The notes beneath the pieces are model-generated. The model was not told where the DNA came from, did no database searches, and saw only the letters and a program-made list of their open reading frames with translations. A stretch of DNA of 12,469 nt from an uncultured Bacilli bacterium (GTDB lineage: Bacteria; Bacillota_I; Bacilli_A; ML615J-28; CAG-698): the NCBI GenBank assembly GCA_947627395.1, contig CANQVW010000034.1, positions 1 to 12,469 of the forward strand, given 5' to 3'. Below are positions 1 through 7,070 of the stretch, piece by piece. Position numbers and translations under genes: made by a program. Within the stretch, counting starts at the first letter, position 1. Each line of letters starts with the position of its first letter.

Positions 1-2087
1 AAAGATTCACTACAACCTTGCGCTGTTCCATGATGAACCACTTTTAAAATGTCAATGTTTCCAACTTGATTCATATACTTTTCTTCTAAGTCGCTATGAC
101 CACTTCCATTATCCGCATCCCCAGTCATTAAAATTCGGGTGCCAAACGCATTTAAAACAAAGACAATACTTTTTCCATTCGATTCTTTTGTGGATTCTTC
201 TAAATAGGTTGTATCTAAAAATTCTAAATAAACATCTGAGGCAATCGTAATGATATTTTTCTTAGGCTCAATAAGATCTCGATAAATTTCATACACATTA
301 CATCCTTCTTTTTCATAGGCTTCTTTCATATTTAAGAACTTTTTAGTGGTATAATTTTCTCCTTCAAATTTAATTAAATTTGCAACATTAAATGTTTCAA
401 AAACATGTGCCATTCCACCAATGTGGTCACTATCTGGGTGAGTCGCAATGACATAATCTAAGATGCCATCTTGTAGATGTTGATTTACTGCTTCTTCAAC
501 AGCTTGTTCGGTTGTATCAAAATGATCTCCTGCATCGACTAAAATATCTGTTGTACCATATTGGATATAAATCGCTTCACCACAATCACTTGCTCCATAC
601 TTTCCAATATCAATGAAATTAATTTCTAATGTAGGTAAGATGCTTGTTCCTTTAACTTTGATTTCAATGGTAAATAAAGAAGTTTCATTTAAATAAACAA
701 AAGTTCCTGTAAGAATTACTAAAGTTGTTTCACTTTGTCGATGGACATATCCTAAGGAAGAAAGAACTTGTTCATGATCACTTGACCAGGTAACTTTTCC
801 TCCATATGGAGTTGTGGTAGGTAAAAAATAAGATTTCGATAAAGTCGTTGGAATATTGTTTTTTAATGATTCAATCATTTCATCTTTGGAAATTTTTCTT
901 GTTAATAATACTTGATCAAGGTCAAGGTAAGTTTCTGTTGTCCAAGTGGATTCATAAACAACTTGAATAGAAACGGCATCATATAAACTTAAATCTTTTT
1001 GATAAGTTGTATATTCTTCTAAGTGAGGAACAACGATTTCATCTAAAATCACTGTCTCAACACTTCCTATGATTGTTTTGTATGTAATTTTTAATGTGGA
1101 ACCTTCTGTTTTTTGATCTCCATGGAAACGATACTGAAAAGAAAATTGAAGAGGTTGCATTACCAAAGGGACATCAAAACCGCTGACTTTTCCATCACGA
1201 TTGACAGTACGTAAACGAATATAATTTTCACTTAAAGGGTTGGTTTCGGTTTCATCGTTTTCTTCACTGACCCCATCCTTCTTTGTTTGAATTTGTGCTT
1301 CATGATAAGTAATCGATGTTTTAACATCTTTATAAAAAGAAGTTGTTGCTAGTTCATCAAATGTATCTTGAATTTCTAATTCTTTAAATTCTTCTCTTAA
1401 AATAAGAATGGTAAAACTTTTATCTATTGTTTTATTCATATAAGTGATATGAGCTGTAAGATTCGCCTTTGTATCTTCTATGGGATGAGTGACGTTTCCT
1501 AAATCATTGATATATGGACTATCGCTTTCCCAATCAATGCTAACCCCCTCGATATAACAATTTCGTGGCAAAAGAATAGAATCGAATGTGGAAGTGGGTA
1601 AGATAAGTTCTTCACTTACCTTTTTCACAATATCTTCTTCTGTAGGTAATAAAGCTACAATTGTAACTTCAAATTCATGAGGGTAATCTTCTTCATGAAT
1701 CAAAAATGAAGATAACATTTGTGTATAAATATGTTTAAACTGAAATGTCACTTGAAATGATAATCGCACTTTAACATCTTCTTCATCAAAAGAAGGGTGA
1801 TGTACCATTCCTTGAGGTGTGATGACATCTTCTTGACTACTTTTCCAACTCAATTGAATTTCTTCATTAATTTGTGTAGGCAAAGTAATATGTTCTTGAA
1901 TAGAATCTTCTTGTAAACTACTTTCCATGTTTAAGGAAAATTCTATGATTTCCTCTTTAACTTGTGATAATTCTTGATAACCTAGATAACCAAAGTAACC
2001 ACATCCAATGAAGACCATCAATAAAAAGAGAATAAAGATGATTTTTAATCCTCGATGATTTTTTACTTTTTTTTGCTTTTTTGCCAT
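1..2087 (-). CDS. Membrane-anchored Ig-like/ComEC-type metallo-beta-lactamase protein (C-terminus cut by window edge)
   Basis: The frame is open from an ATG at 2085-2087 to the window edge, giving 695 residues without a stop. The start is preceded by an AGAAAGGA ribosome site. Residues 3-12 are basic, and a hydrophobic helix covers about 14-35, so the rest is probably extracellular. Cys29 after Ile-Gly is only a poor lipobox. Three repeats of the 'atrophied bacterial Ig' type (a W-x-S core, then a G-x-V turn) sit around Trp81, Trp186 and Trp434. A beta-rich stretch (about 240-400) may be a carbohydrate-binding-like sandwich. From about 490 a metallo-beta-lactamase domain follows: VDAGD (517-521), HPDSDHIGG (from His550), TGD (Asp657) and HHGT (685-688). 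The H-x-D-x-D-H form and the HHG motif are those of the ComEC/Rec2 C-terminal domain. The channel-forming competence domain is absent, so this is not ComEC itself. A surface nuclease or other phosphoester hydrolase is inferred; the substrate is unknown. Confidence 0.85.
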   Translation of the reverse strand, partial: MAKKQKKVKNHRGLKIIFILFLLMVFIGCGYFGYLGYQELSQVKEEIIEFSLNMESSLQEDSIQEHITLPTQINEEIQLSWKSSQEDVITPQGMVHHPSFDEEDVKVRLSFQVTFQFKHIYTQMLSSFLIHEEDYPHEFEVTIVALLPTEEDIVKKVSEELILPTSTFDSILLPRNCYIEGVSIDWESDSPYINDLGNVTHPIEDTKANLTAHITYMNKTIDKSFTILILREEFKELEIQDTFDELATTSFYKDVKTSITYHEAQIQTKKDGVSEENDETETNPLSENYIRLRTVNRDGKVSGFDVPLVMQPLQFSFQYRFHGDQKTEGSTLKITYKTIIGSVETVILDEIVVPHLEEYTTYQKDLSLYDAVSIQVVYESTWTTETYLDLDQVLLTRKISKDEMIESLKNNIPTTLSKSYFLPTTTPYGGKVTWSSDHEQVLSSLGYVHRQSETTLVILTGTFVYLNETSLFTIEIKVKGTSILPTLEINFIDIGKYGASDCGEAIYIQYGTTDILVDAGDHFDTTEQAVEEAVNQHLQDGILDYVIATHPDSDHIGGMAHVFETFNVANLIKFEGENYTTKKFLNMKEAYEKEGCNVYEIYRDLIEPKKNIITIASDVYLEFLDTTYLEESTKESNGKSIVFVLNAFGTRILMTGDADNGSGHSDLEEKYMNQVGNIDILKVVHHGTAQGCSES

Positions 2088-2112
2088 ATGTTTATCCTTT
2101 CTTACTATTTTT

Positions 2113-2118
2113 ATTATA
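2113..2118 (-). promoter_or_regulatory. Probable -10 box of the Ig/MBL-protein gene
   Basis: TATAAT read on the minus strand, about 25 bases upstream of the ATG at 2087. The -35 side is weak: TTAAGA lies 19 bp further upstream at 2138-2143. The box lies just downstream of repeat copy 1 in the direction of transcription. Confidence 0.45.
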
Positions 2119-2143
2119 ATCTATTTTTATAAAAAAATCTTAA

Positions 2144-2281
2144 CTAAACTTTATCATTTTTCCCTTACAAAAGTTGGTAAAATTATGTACGTATATTCCA
2201 ATCAAAAAGTAAGATTTTTCATCTATCTAACTTAAAATTAGCATCGTCTTACTCCATAAACGCTTGTTTTAATTTGATTTT
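2144..2281. repeat. Intergenic direct repeat, copy 1 (~138 bp)
   Basis: Matches 2338-2475 at roughly 80% by eye with one or two single-base gaps. Four blocks are identical: 17 bp (2144-2160), 28 bp (2169-2196), 17 bp (2223-2239) and 19 bp (2263-2281). On the minus strand the block 2266-2223 reads as a short coding-like tail (KLKQAFME, stop, DDANFKLDR, stop). In the minus direction the copy is followed by a TATAAT box and the Ig/MBL gene. No stable hairpin or known riboswitch is visible. The copy looks like a duplicated gene end plus flanking sequence; a regulatory role is only a possibility. Confidence 0.8.
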
Positions 2282-2297
2282 TATTATTTTTTTAATC

Positions 2298-2303
2298 ATT
2301 ATA
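2298..2303 (-). promoter_or_regulatory. Possible extended -10 box between the repeat copies
   Basis: Minus-strand TGC-TATAAT, placed just after repeat copy 2, as the TATAAT at 2113-2118 is after copy 1. There is only a poly-T tract at the -35 position, and no gene of note lies between this box and copy 1. It could be a vestigial or second, distal promoter for the Ig/MBL gene. Confidence 0.3.
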
Positions 2304-2337
2304 GCATGTATTTATCAAAAAAAAAAGAAAATTGTAC

Positions 2338-2475
2338 CTAAACTTTATCATTTTACCTCCATAAAAAGTTGGTAAAATTATGTACGTATATATTAATCTA
2401 AAAACAACACTTTTAACTATCTAACTTAAAATTGGTATCGTCTAACTCTTTAAAATCTTGTTTTAATTTGATTTT
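2338..2475. repeat. Intergenic direct repeat, copy 2 (~138 bp)
   Basis: Partner of 2144-2281, offset 194-195 bp. On the minus strand, the frame through 2528-2415 is open for 37 codons without a start codon and ends in KLKQDFKELDDTNFKLDS followed by TAA. Copy 1 keeps the same tail with one internal stop. After this tail both copies share a stretch around TATACGTACATAATTTTACC (minus strand), then ATGATAAAGTTTAG. Conservation continues past the stop, so the duplicated unit includes non-coding sequence. Confidence 0.8.
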
Positions 2476-2503
2476 CTTGATTCGTTTTATCCTATTTTCT
2501 TTC

Positions 2504-2701
2504 CTATCTTTCTTTGAAATATTTATCGGTCATAAAATTATAGATAATAAACGAAAACCCCCTTATATTCATATACAAGAGAGTTTTAAATTTGATTTTA
2601 AAATTATAGATAATAGAATGAATACTTATTTCTCTATTATATATGAAGTCCTTTATATTCATTCCTAATGAAAAATATTTTTCATAATTTTTAATAGAAC
2701 T
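2504..2701. other. AT-rich gene-free remainder with short repeats and a palindrome
   Basis: Downstream of lemA I see no convincing gene. AAAATTATAGATAATA occurs twice (2534-2549 and 2600-2615), GAATGAATA/TATTCATTC forms a 9-bp inverted repeat (2616-2624 with 2656-2664), and 2668-2685 is a perfect 18-bp palindrome, ATGAAAAATATTTTTCAT. The palindrome could be a weak lemA transcript end or an operator, but it has no U-tract. A minus-strand frame of 52 codons (2504-2662) starts right after a weak AGGA and has a composition typical of chance AT-rich translation, so I do not call it a gene. Confidence 0.5.
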
Positions 2702-3286
2702 TTAAAATTCCATTTTCACATCTTGTTTTTTACTTTCTTCAGCTTCAAAGAAATCTCTTTGTTCCATATGAATTCTTTTTGCCACAATACTTGATGGAAA
2801 AGAAATAATTGCGGAATTAAGAGCTCGAACATTCGCATTATAAGATCTTCTAGCTGCTTGTAAATGTTCTTCTGTATCCATAATAGCATCTTGTAATTTT
2901 CCAAAATTATGATCTGCTTTTAATTGCGGATATTGTTCAATGACTAAGGACATTCTTTTTTGCATTTCATCCATGGAAGATGCAAATTCTTTTCTATCTT
3001 CTAATGTTGTACTAGAATTCATTCCCTTACGTAATTTCACAATTTTTTCTAGCGTTTCTGCTTCATATTTTGCATAGGCTTTTGTTGTATCTAACATTTT
3101 AGTTAATGCATCATAACGTTTTGTCAATGCAACATCAATTCCAGACATAGCTTCTTCCACTTTAACATTCAATCTTCTTAAATTATTCATTGCACTAATA
3201 TACCAAGCAATGATACCAATCACAACAATCAAAACAACAATAGCAATAATCATTCCAATTAAAACACCTGTTTGAACTAAAAACAT
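2702..3286 (-). CDS. lemA: LemA family protein
   Basis: 194 residues, a usual length for the family. One N-terminal membrane helix lies at about 7-30, followed by a long helical, coiled-coil-like domain. Family hallmarks are an NNLRRLN start of the helical part, a VDVAL-like IDVALTKRYD segment, and the C-terminal signature YN..V..LN..I.SFPSSIVA followed by FFE near the end. LemA proteins are widespread in bacteria but their molecular role is not settled; some are linked to envelope functions. The gene starts 2 bp after the DUF3137 gene ends, and its GAGGAGG ribosome site lies inside that gene's last codons, so the two are probably translationally coupled. No strong terminator follows it. Confidence 0.93.
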   Translation of the reverse strand: MFLVQTGVLIGMIIAIVVLIVVIGIIAWYISAMNNLRRLNVKVEEAMSGIDVALTKRYDALTKMLDTTKAYAKYEAETLEKIVKLRKGMNSSTTLEDRKEFASSMDEMQKRMSLVIEQYPQLKADHNFGKLQDAIMDTEEHLQAARRSYNANVRALNSAIISFPSSIVAKRIHMEQRDFFEAEESKKQDVKMEF

Positions 3287-3288
3287 GA

Positions 3289-4173
3289 CTATACCTCCTC
3301 ATAAAAAATGTTTTTATCTAATTTTAGCAATTGAATCATATTTGGAATTACCAGTAAATCACGTCTAAATGCATGCACCATTTCTTCATCTAATTTTTTG
3401 GTTAATTTAATTTCAAAAGAATCTCTGCGATTATCGATGGCAATACATAATTTAGAATCTGTAAACGAAAAAGAAACAGCACCAGAATAAGTTTTTTCTA
3501 ATTTCATCAATGCTTCCATCAAATGAGGTGTTAAAACATAAAAAGCACTATGTTCATCTAAACAATATGTTTTAAACTTCTCGTTGAATTCAACATTCTC
3601 TAATTCTATTTTTTTGAATTGTTTTGGTACAAAATGTAGACTTGTTTCTGAAACAAGTAATTGTCCTTTAAAACTTTTAGGAAATTCAAACTCAAAAAAT
3701 CTTCCTTGAAAAAATGTAACATATGTCGTTGATGTTCCATTACTTGTATGATGCACATGTCTTTCTTCTAGTTTCACATCACAAGTACTATAGGAAACTC
3801 CATCAATTTCTCCTTTTATCAAGTCTTCAACATGCGAGCGATCTGCTTTTTTAACTAAATGACTTCTATAAATACTATCAATCGGAATTCCTGCTTGAGG
3901 ATAATAAGAGGCATCGGGTAATACTTCTTTGACTAAATTTTTTATATAGGCATCTTTAAATTGTTTTTTTAACTTACTATATAAAACAGAAGTAAAGACT
4001 CCAAAAACAATAGCAAGTAGAAGACAAACAAACGATAAAATCACAATGGTTCCTTTTCTAAAAATAATTCCAAAGAAAGATCCAAAAAATCCAATGAAAG
4101 CAAAAGCTATAGTTAAAATGACTAATGGAAGGCATTGCCTTCTTTTTTTATTAAAACGATCAAATATTTCCAT
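3289..4173 (-). CDS. DUF3137-type membrane protein, LemA partner
   Basis: 294 residues from the start chosen here. Two membrane helices (about 15-38 and 42-63) are followed by a soluble domain with the FQGRFFEFEFPKSFKG-like core seen in DUF3137 proteins, which often stand next to lemA. The function of the family is unknown. An in-frame ATG at 4195-4197 would give 302 residues, but it overlaps the -10 box of an excellent promoter and has no ribosome site. The ATG at 4171-4173 has GGTGG five bases upstream and lies about 16 bases into the predicted transcript, so I prefer it. It forms a two-gene operon with lemA. The family assignment is from sequence resemblance only. Confidence 0.85.
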   Translation of the reverse strand: MEIFDRFNKKRRQCLPLVILTIAFAFIGFFGSFFGIIFRKGTIVILSFVCLLLAIVFGVFTSVLYSKLKKQFKDAYIKNLVKEVLPDASYYPQAGIPIDSIYRSHLVKKADRSHVEDLIKGEIDGVSYSTCDVKLEERHVHHTSNGTSTTYVTFFQGRFFEFEFPKSFKGQLLVSETSLHFVPKQFKKIELENVEFNEKFKTYCLDEHSAFYVLTPHLMEALMKLEKTYSGAVSFSFTDSKLCIAIDNRRDSFEIKLTKKLDEEMVHAFRRDLLVIPNMIQLLKLDKNIFYEEV

Positions 4174-4195
4174 GATGACCACCATTCTTAAATAC

Positions 4196-4224
4196 ATTAT
4201 ACAAAATATTTAAGGTTTTTGCAA
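4196..4224 (-). promoter_or_regulatory. Promoter of the DUF3137-lemA operon
   Basis: On the minus strand TTGCAA (4219-4224), a 17-bp spacer and TATAAT (4196-4201). The predicted start of transcription is near 4189, which gives a very short leader before the ATG at 4173. Confidence 0.75.
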
Positions 4225-4524
4225 TCTTTTTTCATCTGTTTTTTGGTTGTTTCTTTTCTTCATTATCTTTTGAATATTTATTTTTTAAGAAAAAAGATGA
4301 AGTATAAAATTTATCAACATTTTCTTTCAAAATTTGTATTATTATGAAAATTCACTTTAAAATAAAAAAAGATTCTTTTTCTTCTATTTAAAGCCATTTT
4401 CTTTTTAATGTTTGTTCATTTTTTAAAAATTACCTCAAAATTTGCGCTTAAATCGTTTTAAATAATTTAAACTATACGTTTTTAGCTTGAAATGTTTTAA
4501 GTAAAATACCTTAAAATCCATTGT
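4225..4524. other. Divergent intergenic region, very AT-rich, no gene seen
   Basis: This lies between the promoters of the DUF3137-lemA operon (leftward) and hflX (rightward). No plausible reading frame, RNA gene or repeat array is visible. The only symmetric element is TTTAAAT-A-ATTTAAA (4457-4471), about 55 bp upstream of the hflX -35 box. It could be an operator, but in sequence this AT-rich such a palindrome is easily fortuitous. Confidence 0.6.
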
Positions 4525-4553
4525 TTGTCATTTTTAATGAATTGTGATATAAT
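4525..4553 (+). promoter_or_regulatory. hflX promoter
   Basis: TTGTCA (4525-4530), a 17-bp spacer ending in TGA, and TATAAT (4548-4553), so the -10 box is of the extended TGN type. This is close to the sigma-A consensus. Transcription would start near 4560. Confidence 0.85.
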
Positions 4554-4607
4554 TATACACAAATGAAATTGGTAAAGTGATCAAAAATGAATAAAGGAAG
4601 GGAAAAT

Positions 4608-5870
4608 ATGCAACAAAAAGCAATTTTAATTGGTGTAATAATTCCATCAAGAAAATCATCCTTTTTATCGGAAATAGAAGAATTAAAAAGTTTATGTTTT
4701 GCTTGTGAAATGGATGTTTTAGAGGTTATCACTCAAAATTTAGATGAAATCAACGGAGCAACCTACATCAACAAAGGAAAAATGGATGAAATTAAGATGG
4801 TACTTCAAAGTTTATCCATTGATGCATTGGTATTTAATGATGAATTAACTCCAGGACAAATCCATCATTTAAATAATTTCTTTCAACTACCGATTTATGA
4901 TAGAACCTATGTGATTTTAGAAATCTTTAAACGAAGAGCCAAAACAAAAGAAGCAATTTTACAAGTTGATATTGCTTCTCTTCGCTATTTTTTGCCAAGA
5001 CTTACCTCTCTTAGAAATGGTTTTTCTCGTCAAGGAGCTAGTTCTGGTGGGGCTGGAGCTTATGGAAAAGGAAAAGGGGAAACACAACTTGAAATTGACC
5101 GAAGAAATATTCAAGATCGTATTACCTTTTTAAAGAAAGAACTTGAAAAATTAAAACAACAAAGAGAAATTCAAAGGAAAGCAAGAAAAAAGAGTTTAAT
5201 AAAGACAATTAGTTTGGTGGGATATACCAATAGTGGAAAATCATCTACTTTAAATGCTCTTCTTTCTTTTTCAAAAGATATCAAAAAAGAAGTTATGGAA
5301 AAAGATATGCTTTTTGCAACTTTAGAAACCTCTACTCGAAAAATTACTTTAAAATCGAATCGAAGTTTTTTAGTAACAGATACGGTTGGATTTGTTCATA
5401 AATTGCCTCATACTTTAGTGGAAGCTTTTAAATCAACGTTAGAAGAAATTAAAGAATCTGATTTGTTACTCCATGTTGTAGATGCATCAAATCCAAATTT
5501 CGATGAACAAATAAAAGTGACAGAACAAGTTTTAAAAGAAATTGGCGTAGAAGATATTCCAATAATTTATGTTTTTAACAAAATTGATTTGGTGGAAGGA
5601 TACTTTTATATTCCACCACAATATGAAAAAGCAACGCGAATGAGTGCAACCGAAAAGAAATATATAGAAGATTTGTTACAAATGATAGAAAAAGAACTTT
5701 TTCAAGATCAAGTTCAAGCTACTTTTAAAATTCCCTATACAAGAGGAGATATTGTTCATCTTCTAAATACTCAAGCTCAAGTTCTGCAGACAACTTATAA
5801 GGAATGGATTGAGATTACAGCACAAGTGAATACGTCTTTAATGCAAAAGTTTAAAGAATTTATTCAATAA
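4608..5870 (+). CDS. hflX: Ribosome-associated GTPase HflX
   Basis: 420 residues, the normal family length. HflX binds the 50S subunit and rescues or splits stalled ribosomes under stress. The N-terminal HflX domain is followed by the glycine-rich GGAGAYGKGKGETQLEIDRR block (about 147-166), a coiled-coil arm, and a G domain: G1 GYTNSGKS (205-212), G2 around TLETSTR (238-244), G3 DTVGF (258-262), G4 NKID (324-327) and G5 MSA (345-347). The ATG at 4608 has a strong GGAAGGG ribosome site and matches the usual family N-terminus (KAILIGV). An in-frame ATG at 4587 would add seven residues but has a poor site. The gene is monocistronic, with its own promoter upstream and a terminator just after the stop. 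Confidence 0.95.
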   Translation: MQQKAILIGVIIPSRKSSFLSEIEELKSLCFACEMDVLEVITQNLDEINGATYINKGKMDEIKMVLQSLSIDALVFNDELTPGQIHHLNNFFQLPIYDRTYVILEIFKRRAKTKEAILQVDIASLRYFLPRLTSLRNGFSRQGASSGGAGAYGKGKGETQLEIDRRNIQDRITFLKKELEKLKQQREIQRKARKKSLIKTISLVGYTNSGKSSTLNALLSFSKDIKKEVMEKDMLFATLETSTRKITLKSNRSFLVTDTVGFVHKLPHTLVEAFKSTLEEIKESDLLLHVVDASNPNFDEQIKVTEQVLKEIGVEDIPIIYVFNKIDLVEGYFYIPPQYEKATRMSATEKKYIEDLLQMIEKELFQDQVQATFKIPYTRGDIVHLLNTQAQVLQTTYKEWIEITAQVNTSLMQKFKEFIQ

Positions 5871-5887
5871 AAATTGATTCGATAAAT

Positions 5888-5928
5888 AAAAAATCACCAT
5901 GTAAAAGATTCTACATGATGATTTTTTT
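5888..5928. terminator. Bidirectional terminator between hflX and the antiporter gene
   Basis: AAAAAATCA-C-CATGTA pairs with TACATG-A-TGATTTTTT around an 8-base loop, with one C/A mismatch, and is flanked by A and T runs so that it can act on both strands. It begins 17 bp after the hflX stop and abuts the stop codon of the convergent antiporter gene. Confidence 0.85.
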
Positions 5929-7035
5929 CTAATTCACTTGAAAAGGAATTGCATTTGTGAATAAAATAACAAGATAAGCGATATAAATGGTTAACATCAA
6001 AATTCCTTGCCAACGACTAAATTTACCACGAATTAATGAAGGAATAAAGGCAATCATCATAACAATTAAACAAACAGGTAAATCTAAATAAGAGGTTTGA
6101 GTGGTGTCAGGAATTAAAGTTCCACCAGCAATAAAACTACAAACAGGAAGAATCACAGCCATATCAATAATGTTCGCCCCAACAATGTTTCCTAAGGAAA
6201 GGGAAGACTGTTTTTTAATAATGGCAGTAATGGTTGTGACAAGTTCTGGTAAGCTTGTTCCTATAGCAACTAAAGTAAGTCCAATAACAGCTTCGCTAAT
6301 TCCGATTTTTGTGGCCAGTGTGGTACCACTATCCACTAAGAAAACCGAACCAAAATAAATGGCGGCAGCTCCAAAAATAAATTTAAAAATTTGCCAGAAG
6401 GTTTCAAGTTTTGGATTTCTTTCTTTACTATCTTCTTCTACATTTTCTATATTAGACGTCAAATCAAGCTCAGTCTTTTGTTCATAAAAGTTTTCTACAC
6501 GAGAAGAGTTTTCTTCTTTAGATTCTTCTACCATTTTTTCATCATTTGTGGGTTTAACTAAAGTTTCTACTTGTGATTGTACTTTACTAGCATGAATGTT
6601 TTCAGCAATAAAAACAACAATCATGAGTAAACATACTATTCCTTCGATGATTCCCATTTTTTGATTCAACAAGAATAAAAATAATAGTAAAGTGATTCCC
6701 ATTAATAAAATAGATTTAAACCAGTAATCTTTCCTTTTAATAACTGCTGGTATTGCAATAATTGAAATCGCTAATATCATTGCGGTATTGGCTGTAACAG
6801 AGCCAATCGCATTACCAATGGCTAAGCCAATTTGACCTTCAGCAGTTCCAACAATTGAAGTAATCATTTCAGGCATGGTCGTTCCAATACTTACAATCGT
6901 AGCACCAATAATAAATTTAGGGATTCCACTCTTTTCAGCAATCCAACTTGATCCATCAACAAAAAAATCTCCACCTTTGATAATGAGTACAAGTCCAACA
7001 ACAAATAGTAGTACAGCAAGAATTGTGGTCTTCAT
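5929..7035 (-). CDS. CaCA-family Na+/Ca2+ antiporter (YrbG-like)
   Basis: 368 residues, all-membrane apart from one central loop. The two inverted alpha repeats that form the ion pathway are clear: alpha-1 (about 44-90) with GTTMPE (51-56) and GNAIGS (74-79), and alpha-2 (about 252-296) with GTSLPE (259-264) and GNIVGANIID (282-291). Glu56 and Glu264 correspond to the family's ion-binding acidic residues. It probably exports Ca2+ in exchange for Na+ (or K+/Na+) at the plasma membrane. The loop between the halves (about 150-212) is long, charged and Glu-rich, making the protein longer than compact bacterial relatives of about 320-330 residues. The start has GGAG upstream. It lies 35 bp after the Nudix-like membrane protein gene and is probably co-transcribed with it. 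Confidence 0.93.
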   Translation of the reverse strand: MKTTILAVLLFVVGLVLIIKGGDFFVDGSSWIAEKSGIPKFIIGATIVSIGTTMPEMITSIVGTAEGQIGLAIGNAIGSVTANTAMILAISIIAIPAVIKRKDYWFKSILLMGITLLLFLFLLNQKMGIIEGIVCLLMIVVFIAENIHASKVQSQVETLVKPTNDEKMVEESKEENSSRVENFYEQKTELDLTSNIENVEEDSKERNPKLETFWQIFKFIFGAAAIYFGSVFLVDSGTTLATKIGISEAVIGLTLVAIGTSLPELVTTITAIIKKQSSLSLGNIVGANIIDMAVILPVCSFIAGGTLIPDTTQTSYLDLPVCLIVMMIAFIPSLIRGKFSRWQGILMLTIYIAYLVILFTNAIPFQVN

Positions 7036-7070
7036 TTATTTCTCCATTTCGATATACTCAAATTAACCTT

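Noticed and set aside
1..2087. Calling the left-edge gene comEC
   Set aside because: Only the metallo-beta-lactamase part resembles ComEC; there is a single N-terminal helix and no competence channel domain.
2144..2475. CRISPR array or insertion sequence for the repeats
   Set aside because: Only two long diverged copies, no short regular repeats and spacers, no terminal inverted repeats, no transposase or cas gene.
2504..2662. Minus-strand 52-codon frame with ATG
   Set aside because: It has only a weak AGGA abutting the start, no recognisable motif, and runs through short repeats; no evidence that it is translated.
2432..2668. Plus-strand 78-codon frame starting at TTG
   Set aside because: It lacks a ribosome site, its translation is Phe/Ile-rich as expected from AT-rich non-coding DNA, and it overlaps repeat copy 2 with no conserved reading frame on that strand.
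2716..2904. Second minus-strand frame inside lemA
   Set aside because: It lies wholly within lemA in another frame, and lemA has clear family signatures.
4312..4320. DnaA-box-like TTATCAACA
   Set aside because: A single one-mismatch site with no cluster, no dnaA or dnaN nearby, so no replication origin is supported.
6101..6358. Plus-strand frame opposite the antiporter gene
   Set aside because: Antisense shadow of the alpha-2 repeat region; no ribosome site or own features. The frame at 6875-7066 is the same kind of shadow.
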